Shown here piece by piece: positions 57,353 to 64,000 of a stretch of 64,000 bases of DNA. The DNA is from Bacillota bacterium (GTDB taxonomy: Bacteria; Bacillota; Bacilli; Paenibacillales; UBA4045). The notes below the pieces were generated by a model. The model was given only the letters and a program-made list of their open reading frames with translations. It made no database searches and was not told where the DNA came from. The stretch covers positions 310,001 through 374,000 of the forward strand of contig JAEZQY010000008.1 of the NCBI GenBank assembly GCA_023441055.1. Reading direction: 5' to 3'. Each line of letters opens with the position of its first letter. Within the stretch, counting starts at the first letter, position 1. The position numbers and the translations under genes were made by a program.

Positions 57353-58618
57353 ATGATACTCGGTAAGCATGCTGGCGCCTTACTGCTCCTGCTTCCATGG
57401 CTCATCTTCATTGTACTGCTGCCACTGTTCCCGCATGAAGCCATGGCCGCCGCGCTTCGCGGCGTATCGATCTGGTGGGAGGTTCTGTTCCCTGCGCTCC
57501 TGCCCTTCTTCATCATCGCGGAGCTGCTGCTTGGCATCGGGCTGGTCCATCTAATTGGCAGCCTGTTCGATCCGATGATGAAGCCGGTCTTCCGTGTGCC
57601 TGGGTACGGCGGATTTATTATGGCGATGGGCTTCGCCTCAGGATACCCCATCGGAGCGCGGCTGACTGCGCAGCTGTGGGAAGAGCGGTTGATCACGCGT
57701 GAAGAGGGTGAGCGACTAGTCGCATTCACCACCTCATCGGATCCGATCTTCCTGATCGGTGCCGTCTGTGTTGGTTTCTTCCATGACCCTAGTCTGGCTG
57801 TTATACTCGCCGCCGCTCATTACGGAGGAGGGCTGCTAGTCGGCTTCGGCATGCGCTTCCATGGCGGACGCACCGATGCTGAGCAATTCGTTCACCGCGA
57901 GCGCGTTCCACCACTTCATCCCTTGACATATGTGAAGCGAGCTATCAACGATATGCATCGAGCACGCATAGCGGACGGACGATCGCTTATCCGCATGCTG
58001 CAGGATGCGATACAGACCTCGCTCAAGCTGGTTTTCATCATCGGCGGGCTGGTCGTCTTCATCTCCGTCCTGCTCGAGCTGTTGACTGCTATTGGCGGAA
58101 TGCGCATCCTCTATCTTGCTGTGCAGCATACGCTCGGTGTGCTGGGTCTACCTGCGGGGCTGGCTGAAGCACTGGTGAATGGCATGTTCGAGGTCACGCT
58201 CGGCGCCCAGGCTGCAGGTGTCGCTCTCGCAGACTCCTCGCTCATCCATCAGGTGGCAGTCGCCGCATTCGTCCTCTCCTGGGCAGGATTATCAGTACAT
58301 GCGCAAATCATCAGTCTGCTGACGAGCACGAATCTGCGCTATCTGCCATTCGTTATCGCCAGGCTCGGCCATGGGCTCATCTCGATGCTGCTGGTCTACC
58401 TACTCTGGAAGCCGTTGTCTTCCCTGCGCGAGGCAGCTGCTGCAACCACCGCAGGATTCGGCGAGTCACTAACCCCGCTCAAGCTTGGCGTAGCGAGTGT
58501 CCCTATTTTATTCCTAGGCGTTCTAATGCTCATCCCCATCCTCTATCTGCTCTATCTGGTAATGATGCGTGTAATTCGCTTGATTCGCCCGCAGCCGTCC
58601 CGGTCCACCCATGACTAG
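57353..58618 (+). CDS. ylbJ: Sporulation membrane protein YlbJ
   Basis: This protein of about 421 residues and about ten helices belongs to the nucleoside-recognition (Gate) group of YlbJ. It has G-Y-G-G-F-I-M-A-M-G-F-A-S-G-Y-P-I-G-A and S-S-D-P-I-F-L-I-G-A-V. YlbJ is needed for spore cortex formation in B. subtilis. GGAGGG lies 6 nt before the ATG at 57353; an ATG at 57338 overlaps the ribosome site. nadK follows after 69 bp on the same strand. The transported substance is unknown. Confidence 0.9.
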   Translation: MILGKHAGALLLLLPWLIFIVLLPLFPHEAMAAALRGVSIWWEVLFPALLPFFIIAELLLGIGLVHLIGSLFDPMMKPVFRVPGYGGFIMAMGFASGYPIGARLTAQLWEERLITREEGERLVAFTTSSDPIFLIGAVCVGFFHDPSLAVILAAAHYGGGLLVGFGMRFHGGRTDAEQFVHRERVPPLHPLTYVKRAINDMHRARIADGRSLIRMLQDAIQTSLKLVFIIGGLVVFISVLLELLTAIGGMRILYLAVQHTLGVLGLPAGLAEALVNGMFEVTLGAQAAGVALADSSLIHQVAVAAFVLSWAGLSVHAQIISLLTSTNLRYLPFVIARLGHGLISMLLVYLLWKPLSSLREAAAATTAGFGESLTPLKLGVASVPILFLGVLMLIPILYLLYLVMMRVIRLIRPQPSRSTHD

Positions 58619-58687
58619 CGGTTGTGTTCATCAGTCAGATTGATTATGATGAGAAGAACAACCCGCATGGAAACGAGGGAATGTCGA

Positions 58688-59497
58688 TTGCGTTATTGTG
58701 TGCAGAGTCGCGGAGATGAATTGTCGAATAAGCTAACCGCACAGTTTCACGAATTGGCTGGCGCGCAGGGGCTGATCGAGGATCGCGTGAGCCCCGATAT
58801 GGTTGTCTCGATTGGTGGTGACGGGACTTTACTTCAAGCCTTTCACACCTTTAATCACGCCATCGATCACATCTGCTTCGTGGGTATTCACACTGGCCAT
58901 CTGGGCTTCTACGCGGATTGGAAGTCGGACGAGCTGCATGAGTTAGTGACGATCATGGCCGCGCAGCGGCTGGAGCAGCAGGTGCACATCGTGCGATATC
59001 CGCTTGTGAAGGTGGAGGTCTCGTTAGAGGATCAACTCTTGACGTTCCTGGCGCTGAATGAAGTAACGATTAAGGGGCTGGACAGCACCTTAGTAGCGAA
59101 GGCCACGATCAATGATCAACTGTTCGAGATGTTCCGGGGCGATGGGATCTGTGTATCCACGCCTTCGGGGAGCACTGCGTATAATAAGAGTCTTGGCGGA
59201 GCCGTCATTCACCCGACCCTGGAATCTATCCAGATTGCTGAGATTGCCTCCATCAATAATCGCGTGTATCGTACGCTGGGCTCATCCATAATACTGCCGA
59301 ATCATCATTACTTCGATATCATCCCGAACGCAAACCAACGCCTGTTGCTGTCTATCGACCACGAAGGTGGAGAATGGCATAACATCACAAGAATCCGCTG
59401 CAGAGTGGCGGAGCAGAAGGTCGCATTCGCGCGCTACCGTCCTTTTCCGTTCTGGAAACGAGTCAGAGAAGCGTTCATCCACAACGATGAGGAATAA
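58688..59497 (+). CDS. nadK: NAD kinase
   Basis: The 269-residue enzyme makes NADP from NAD and ATP. It has the G-G-D-G-T motif (43-47), G-I-H-T-G-H-L-G-F-Y, L-N-E-V-T-I-K and S-T-P-S-G-S-T-A-Y-N-K-S-L-G-G. The C-terminus R-P-F-P-F-W-K-R-V matches the PpnKA (YjbN) type. A TTG at 58688 lies 8 nt after GAGGG and gives the standard length. The open frame from 58622 would add an unrelated stretch. A hairpin follows 115 bp after the stop. Confidence 0.94.
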   Translation: MRYCVQSRGDELSNKLTAQFHELAGAQGLIEDRVSPDMVVSIGGDGTLLQAFHTFNHAIDHICFVGIHTGHLGFYADWKSDELHELVTIMAAQRLEQQVHIVRYPLVKVEVSLEDQLLTFLALNEVTIKGLDSTLVAKATINDQLFEMFRGDGICVSTPSGSTAYNKSLGGAVIHPTLESIQIAEIASINNRVYRTLGSSIILPNHHYFDIIPNANQRLLLSIDHEGGEWHNITRIRCRVAEQKVAFARYRPFPFWKRVREAFIHNDEE

Positions 59498-59612
59498 GTG
59501 ATGTGGATGTACCCTATCAGAGTAGAGCCATCACCTCCCAATCGGATGTTAGGCGAGCGGCAGATGCATTTGTGCATTAGGATGATCATTCTGTTGCCGA
59601 AACCCAAATCAT

Positions 59613-59641
59613 ACAGCCCATCACATGGATGGGCTGTTCTC
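59613..59641 (+). terminator. Terminator after nadK
   Basis: ACAGCCCATC (59613-59622) pairs with GATGGGCTGT (59628-59637), with a 5-nt loop, followed by TCTCGG. It may also serve the convergent yutD. Confidence 0.7.
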
Positions 59642-59677
59642 GGTTGTCTGAGCTGATATGATTAATGACTACTTGTC

Positions 59678-60607
59678 TTATTGACTAATTGGGGTCTTGT
59701 CTTTCGTCTGACTCTTATTAGCCGGATTAGTTCGCCCGTGAACTGATTGATTCTTCGATGCGGGGTGACTACTAGGCTTATGTTCTCCAGCCTGTTTATC
59801 AACCGGCTTGTCCGCTCGCGGACCAGCGCCCCGCGGCCTGCGATCACGGCCCTTGCCGCGATTTTCCCCTGTATTGCCCTGCTGCTCATTCCTATTGTCA
59901 TGACGGGTGTCCTGACGATTATCATGGCGGCTATCTTGACGGTTGTCATGACGTGTATCCTGACGGGAATCATGCCGCCCATTATGCTCGCTGCGACTGC
60001 TATTCCCTCCACCCCGACCGGCATTCCCTCCACCATTACCATGAGACCGGCCATGCTGGTCTTTACGTTGATTGGAAGATCGGGATTGATGCTCCCGCTT
60101 CTCTCTTCCATCCTGTGAATGGGCTGCTTCAGCCGCCTGCTTCATCGCTTCCTGCTTGGCTCGGTGAGCACTTTGATCATACCGATGCCGATTATCTCGA
60201 TGCTCCGGACGAACAGTATGCAGGGTCTCTCTCGTCGAGCCTACAACGCCTGTCTTCGCCAGCGCAGAATCGACGATGGCCGATTCCTCATCCGAACCTG
60301 GTTGATTACCTACAGGTTCAACCGCCCGATTCGGATTAGCTACGCGCTCGAGTATAAAGTATGCACAGCCAAAGTTACAGTATTCATTCAGATAATCCTG
60401 CAGATGAGTGATGGTAGAATCTCGGTTCGACTTGGAGCTGCCTTCCTTGAAGAAGCCCTTAAGCCGCAACTGGCTATAGCCCCAATCCCCTACAATATAA
60501 TCATAACGATCTAATACATCGCTGTAGCGTTCTCGGAATGCCTCCGCATTCCACGCATCCTTATGAACATGGATAATCTGATACGTCCTGTCATTGAAGT
60601 GGAACAT
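59678..60607 (-). CDS. yutD: YutD-family protein with long charged repetitive tail
   Basis: The 309-residue protein starts with a YutD domain (1-90) bearing Y-D-Y-I-V-G-D-W-G-Y-S-Q-L-R-L-K-G-F-F and E-Y-C-N-F-G-C-A-Y-F. About 220 residues follow that are rich in Arg, His, Asp, Gly, Gln and Ser. They include four 8-residue units of the type R-H-D-N-R-Q-D-T (211-242). B. subtilis YutD is only the first domain. AGGAGG lies 8 nt before the ATG at 60607. It is co-directional with lipA, 27 bp downstream of its stop. The tail looks disordered and could bind RNA, metal or polyanions; its function is unknown. Confidence 0.85.
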   Translation of the reverse strand: MFHFNDRTYQIIHVHKDAWNAEAFRERYSDVLDRYDYIVGDWGYSQLRLKGFFKEGSSKSNRDSTITHLQDYLNEYCNFGCAYFILERVANPNRAVEPVGNQPGSDEESAIVDSALAKTGVVGSTRETLHTVRPEHRDNRHRYDQSAHRAKQEAMKQAAEAAHSQDGREKREHQSRSSNQRKDQHGRSHGNGGGNAGRGGGNSSRSEHNGRHDSRQDTRHDNRQDSRHDNRQDTRHDNRNEQQGNTGENRGKGRDRRPRGAGPRADKPVDKQAGEHKPSSHPASKNQSVHGRTNPANKSQTKDKTPISQ

Positions 60608-60634
60608 GTCCGGTGCCTCCTGCCTGTATGGCTA

Positions 60635-61522
60635 TTACCGATTATGAATGGCTTGTTCCGCTGCCTTCAACTGGTCATGGGCATGATAGGAGCTCCGCAC
60701 CAGCGGTCCCGATTCCACATGACTGAAGCCGCGGCGCAGCCCTTGTTCCTTGAGCTCGGCAAACTCCTCGGGTGTGTAGTATTTGCGAATGGCAAGATGA
60801 GTCTTAGTAGGCTGCAAATACTGACCAATCGTCATAATATTCACATCGACCGATCGCAAATCATCCATCGTGCGCAGAATTTCATCACGCGTCTCGCCTA
60901 ACCCTAGCATGATGCTGGATTTGGTCGGAATCTTAGGCGCGAATTGTCGTGATCGCTCCAGCAGCTCTAGCGAGCGAGGATACTTCGCCTTAGATCGCAC
61001 CTTGTCGGAAAGCCGCTCTACGGTCTCAATGTTGTGATTGAGAATATGCGGTCCCGCATCCAGCACAACGCGCAGCGCTTCGGGGTCACCCATGAAGTCT
61101 GGGATCAGCACCTCGATGCGGCACAGCGGAGAGGCTGCCTTCACCGCGTGAATCGTATCGGCGAATATCGAGGCTCCACCGTCCGCTAAGTCGTCTCGCG
61201 CAACCGAAGTAACCACGACATGCTGCAGTCCCATCTGAACGACTGCTTCAGCGACCCGTCTGGGCTCCTCCAAATCAAGCTCTGTCGGCCTGCCTGAATT
61301 GACCGCGCAGAAGCGGCATGCTCTCGTACAGATACTTCCCAGAATCATGAAGGTTGCCGTCCGATTCGCCCAGCACTCATGAATATTCGGACACTTCGCT
61401 TCCTCGCATACAGTATGCAGTGTCTTGCCGCGCATGATTTGCTTGAGTTCCTTGAAATTCTCACCTTGGGTGAGCTTTATTTTAAGCCAGTCTGGCTTTC
61501 TCTCTATCTGTTTGGTTGTCAA
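60635..61522 (-). CDS. lipA: Lipoyl synthase
   Basis: This 295-residue radical SAM enzyme inserts two sulfurs into octanoyl groups. The auxiliary cluster ligands are C39, C44 and C50 (C-E-E-A-K-C-P-N-I-H-E-C) and the SAM cluster is C65-T-R-A-C69-R-F-C72. The C-terminal R-S-S-Y-H-A is the Ser ligand region. A TTG at 61522 has GGAG 10 nt upstream, and its N-terminus aligns with B. subtilis LipA. The open frame up to 61660 is not used. A TATAAT at 61578-61583 is a possible -10. It is divergent from larB. Confidence 0.96.
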   Translation of the reverse strand: MTTKQIERKPDWLKIKLTQGENFKELKQIMRGKTLHTVCEEAKCPNIHECWANRTATFMILGSICTRACRFCAVNSGRPTELDLEEPRRVAEAVVQMGLQHVVVTSVARDDLADGGASIFADTIHAVKAASPLCRIEVLIPDFMGDPEALRVVLDAGPHILNHNIETVERLSDKVRSKAKYPRSLELLERSRQFAPKIPTKSSIMLGLGETRDEILRTMDDLRSVDVNIMTIGQYLQPTKTHLAIRKYYTPEEFAELKEQGLRRGFSHVESGPLVRSSYHAHDQLKAAEQAIHNR

Positions 61523-61648
61523 GGTCTGACATCTCCTTCCGAAAACGGTTGGGCAGCATTGCGAACTTATCTTTTGTATTATACCATGAATGGCGAAACA
61601 TTCCACAATCTGATCTATTCTGCTATGATGGGACTGAGGTGAACCCAA

Positions 61649-62440
61649 TTGGAACTCCATGAGATATTAAACCGTGTCAGCATGGGCGAGCTTGCCCCGA
61701 ATGACGCGGAGGGACTGATAAGATCCCTGGCAGCATTGCCGGGCAGAGTAGCCGATCTGGGCTTTGCTAATCTCGATCTGGATCGTGAGAAGCGCACTGG
61801 ATTCCCAGAGGTTATCTATGGATTGAATAAGACGGCCGAGCAGATCGCCGCCATCATGCAAGCATTCATGCAGCATACCGATACCGTTATCGCCACTCGT
61901 GTATCACCTGACAAGGCAGCCGCAGTGATGCAAGTCGTCGTCGGACTTCGTTATTATCGTGAAGCTATGCTGCTCACCTACTCCAGCAACGACGAGCCGC
62001 CAGAAGCGCTGGGAGACTCGTATGCAGCCGTACTATGTGCCGGCTCATCCGATCTGCCAGTCGCCGAGGAAGCGGCGCTAATCGCTGAATATATGGGCGT
62101 GCGCATCGAGCGGATCTATGATGTCGGCGTAGCCGGTATTCATCGATTGTTCGCGCGTCTGGATACCATCAGAGGAGCGGATGTCGTCATCGTTGTCGCA
62201 GGAATGGAAGGCGCGCTGCCGAGCGTCGTAGGAGGACTCGTATCCAGTCCGGTAGTCGCCGTGCCAACCAGTGTAGGTTACGGCGCAAATCTGCAAGGGA
62301 TAGCCGCATTGCTGTCCATGATTAACGCATGCGCGCCAGGCATCGCCGTCGTGAATATCGACAACGGTTTCGGCGCTGGTTATTATGCTGCTAGCATCAT
62401 TAAGCGAATCCATCGATTACCGAAGGAGTTGGAACAATGA
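61649..62440 (+). CDS. larB: LarB, nickel-pincer cofactor pathway carboxylase
   Basis: The 263-residue PurE-like protein has E-R-I-Y-D-V-G-V-A-G-I-H-R-L and V-V-V-A-G-M-E-G-A-L-P-S-V-V-G-G-L. LarB carboxylates and hydrolyses nicotinic acid adenine dinucleotide in the first step to the nickel-pincer cofactor of lactate racemase. It begins with a TTG at 61649, with GAGG about 9 nt upstream. It overlaps larC by 4 bp. LarE and LarA are not within the window. Confidence 0.92.
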   Translation: MELHEILNRVSMGELAPNDAEGLIRSLAALPGRVADLGFANLDLDREKRTGFPEVIYGLNKTAEQIAAIMQAFMQHTDTVIATRVSPDKAAAVMQVVVGLRYYREAMLLTYSSNDEPPEALGDSYAAVLCAGSSDLPVAEEAALIAEYMGVRIERIYDVGVAGIHRLFARLDTIRGADVVIVVAGMEGALPSVVGGLVSSPVVAVPTSVGYGANLQGIAALLSMINACAPGIAVVNIDNGFGAGYYAASIIKRIHRLPKELEQ

Positions 62441-63387
62441 GAATCCTATATCTGGACTGCTTCTCCGGCATTAGCGGGGACATGACCGTGGCAGCGTTAG
62501 TAGATGCCGGCGCGGACCGTGCCTACATCGAAGCCGAGCTCAGAAAGCTCAAGCTTGAACCTTACAAGATCGAATGGCGTCGTGTCGTCAAGTGCGGCGT
62601 GTCGAGCTTAAAATTCGATGTAGTGTTAGATCCTGAGCATCCGCCGCAGCATCACCGTCATTATGGGGAGATTGTCGAGCAGATCAGACAGGCCGGCTTC
62701 AATGAGCGTGTGACCGCTATGAGCCTTGACATCTTCGAGAAGATCGGAAGAGCTGAGGCAAAGATTCATCAGACAACATTGGAGCATGTACACTTCCATG
62801 AAGTGGGCGCGATCGATTCCATCGTGGATATAATCGCAGTCTCACTAGCAATAGATTCACTGGATATCGACCGCGTGTTCACATCCCCCATCCCACTCGG
62901 TTCCGGAACAGTCAGATGCGACCACGGTCTCTATCCCGTGCCCGCTCCGGCTACCCTAGAGATGATGAAGGGAATCCCAATTGCGCCATGCGCGATTGAG
63001 AAGGAGATGACGACTCCAACAGGTGCGGCAATAGCAGCCGTGCTGTCTCATGACTTCGTCAGAGGACTCCCTCCAATGACCGTAGAAGCAATTGGCTACG
63101 GAGCCGGCACGAGAGACTTACCTGGACAGCCCAATGTACTGCGCGCCGTAATCGGCGAAGCCCAGTCACGTGTTTCATCGGCATCGGGCCTGCATGTCCA
63201 TGGACATGGTCACGGACACGCGCATGGACATTCACATGACCACGGGCACGATCACGGACACGCGCATGGACATTCACATGATCACGGGCACTCCCATGAT
63301 CATGACAACGATCATTCGCATGATCATGGACACGCACATCCGCATCCGCATGATCACATTCACGGGCATTCAGACAAAGATAATTAA
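62437..63387 (+). CDS. larC: LarC N-terminal domain with His-rich tail
   Basis: The 316-residue protein begins M-R-I-L-Y-L-D-C-F-S-G-I-S-G-D-M and has H-V-H-F-H-E-V-G-A-I-D-S-I-V-D and T-P-T-G-A-A-I-A. These are the LarC1 part of the enzyme that inserts nickel using CTP. It stops after about 245 residues of domain plus a tail of roughly 65 residues with about 29 His, where nickel may be held. The second LarC domain is missing in all frames downstream. A 42-bp direct duplication in the tail (63211-63252 and 63253-63294) was noted. The start overlaps larB. Confidence 0.88.
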   Translation: MRILYLDCFSGISGDMTVAALVDAGADRAYIEAELRKLKLEPYKIEWRRVVKCGVSSLKFDVVLDPEHPPQHHRHYGEIVEQIRQAGFNERVTAMSLDIFEKIGRAEAKIHQTTLEHVHFHEVGAIDSIVDIIAVSLAIDSLDIDRVFTSPIPLGSGTVRCDHGLYPVPAPATLEMMKGIPIAPCAIEKEMTTPTGAAIAAVLSHDFVRGLPPMTVEAIGYGAGTRDLPGQPNVLRAVIGEAQSRVSSASGLHVHGHGHGHAHGHSHDHGHDHGHAHGHSHDHGHSHDHDNDHSHDHGHAHPHPHDHIHGHSDKDN

Positions 63388-63401
63388 TCCAAACAAGGAA
63401 A

Positions 63402-63430
63402 ACCGGTAGAGCTACATAGGCTCTACCGGT
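63402..63430. terminator. Hairpin after larC
   Basis: ACCGGTAGAGC (63402-63412) pairs with GCTCTACCGGT (63420-63430), with a 7-nt loop. The T-rich side is on the minus strand (TTTTCCTTGTTT), so it may work poorly for larC. Confidence 0.6.
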
Positions 63431-63584
63431 GCTATCTCGCGCAGCTTACGAGGAGCCCATTTAGTCCGATTCAACCCCACTACTCGCAGTGTAGCTACCC
63501 AGCTCATGTAGTCCGGTAAAACCGCTACTACTCCCTCTGGTACGTCTGGTCTGGGGGACCATTGTTCGTTGTCTTAGTGACGGT

Positions 63585-63759
63585 TTGTATGTTTTTTCAT
63601 ACAAGTGTCCGCATTCTCGGTAACATTTTAGGATTTTGTATGTTTTTTCATACAATTCAAGCGTCTCGCATCATTTCATCAGCTGTATTGTACGATTTTT
63701 CGTACAAATCCAGTCATTCATGCCTCTTTCATGACCACTTTGTATGATAATTCATACAA
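63585..63759. repeat. Four 20-bp palindromes spaced every 51-52 bp
   Basis: TTGTATG-N6-CATACAA occurs at 63585-63604, 63636-63655 and 63740-63759, and as TTGTACG-N6-CGTACAA at 63688-63707. Inter-palindrome segments are 31-32 bp and largely different from each other. The 613-bp stretch from 63388 to the window end holds no supported gene. Confidence 0.9.
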
Positions 63760-63815
63760 AGCCTATGCTAGGTCCATTCCACAGGGTTCCTGAGTAATAA
63801 CAGCTGGCTTCTAAC

Positions 63816-63968
63816 ATCACTTTCCGGCACTACACGCACCAGCTACCTCTCATCGCACCATGCAGTATCACTTTCCGGCACTACACGCACCAGTTACCTC
63901 ACCAAGCACCATGCAGCATCACTTTCCAGCACTACACGCACCAGTTACCTAAAAGCTGCACTGGAAAC
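63816..63968. repeat. 51-bp tandem repeat, three units (family copy B)
   Basis: ATCACTTTCCNGCACTACAC starts units at 63816, 63867 and 63918, a strict 51-bp period. The units are nearly identical except near the end of the last. The same family lies at 10656-10808. The strongest conservation is in the first 30 bases of each unit. Confidence 0.93.
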
Positions 63969-64000
63969 ACTCACAGCTGATGCTGTAACCGAAACAGCCG

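Noticed and set aside
63388..63580. LarC2 in another frame after larC
   Set aside because: No frame continues beyond a few dozen codons and a hairpin follows the stop, so a frameshift product is not supported here.
63461..63747. Small genes across the palindrome array
   Set aside because: The frames follow the repeats and break when the step changes from 51 to 52 bp, so they are not coding.
63585..63759. CRISPR array
   Set aside because: Repeats are short perfect palindromes that vary between copies, only four are present, and no cas genes are seen. True CRISPR repeats are more uniform and longer.
1..64000. tRNA and rRNA genes
   Set aside because: No cloverleaf or rRNA segment was recognised by eye; a covariance scan was not possible.

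Overview
The window looks like chromosomal core DNA of an endospore-forming Firmicute of the Paenibacillaceae (Paenibacillus- or Cohnella-like). This is inferred from family resemblance, not from any search. Supporting signs are spore genes (two SASP genes, cwlJ-gerQ, ylbJ, ytxC), a LiaFSR system, an lplABC-type sugar importer with a membrane-bound AraC regulator, T-box leaders before thrS and trpS, an aminofutalosine-type menaquinone gene (mqnE), strong AGGAGG ribosome sites, frequent TTG/GTG starts and roughly balanced base composition. No tRNA, rRNA, transposase, phage or CRISPR-Cas gene was seen. | Layout. 1-1.7 kb: end of an MFS transporter, a self-contained 32-codon gene with its own promoter and hairpin, an AbrB-type regulator and trmL. 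1.6-8.9 kb: serC, then a carbohydrate ABC importer (lplC, lplB, lplA) and its AraC-type membrane regulator. 9-12 kb: a beta-type glutamine synthetase behind a GlnR/TnrA-like box, a 51-bp repeat cluster, and aroF. 12-17 kb: ispH, a two-component pair and an HtrA protease (CssRS/HtrA-like arrangement). 17-21 kb: liaF-liaS-liaR and a soluble chemoreceptor with reversed domain order. 21-26 kb: a gamma-SASP-like gene, thrS with its T-box, ytxC and a diguanylate cyclase. 26-33 kb: redox and Fe-S genes (yumB, yumC, an IscA-like protein, mqnE, yuzB, a NifU-like protein). 33-38 kb: an SDR, a HEPN-like protein, ctaA, a thioredoxin, a lipid flippase and a HAD phosphatase. 38-42 kb: an Mn/Zn ABC importer (mntABCD). 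42-48 kb: a class B PBP, a Toprim protein, an AEC transporter, a SCO protein and ctaB. 48-54 kb: cwlJ-gerQ, yfhP, trpS with its T-box, an alpha/beta SASP and a membrane chemoreceptor. 54-63 kb: pepF, yycC, a DUF2225 gene, a truncated haemoglobin, ylbJ, nadK, yutD, lipA, larB and larC. 63.4-64 kb: a gene-free stretch filled with two short-period repeat arrays. | How the genes fit together. ctaA, ctaB and the SCO protein serve haem A and cytochrome oxidase maturation. yumB (type II NADH dehydrogenase), mqnE (menaquinone) and the Fe-S proteins belong to the same respiratory theme. Cell-envelope stress is covered by LiaFSR and by HtrA with its two-component pair. Spore formation and germination genes are scattered through the window. 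| The least explained material is non-coding. It comprises a 51-bp repeat family at two sites 53 kb apart, a set of four regularly spaced 20-bp palindromes, a 25-bp triplicate inside a terminator-like hairpin between ispH and aroF, and several isolated palindromes in divergent promoter regions. Among proteins, the most notable are a HEPN-like protein with an R-N-x3-H motif, a chemoreceptor with its sensor at the C-terminus, a LarC lacking its second domain but ending in a long His-rich tail, and a YutD with a long charged repetitive tail.
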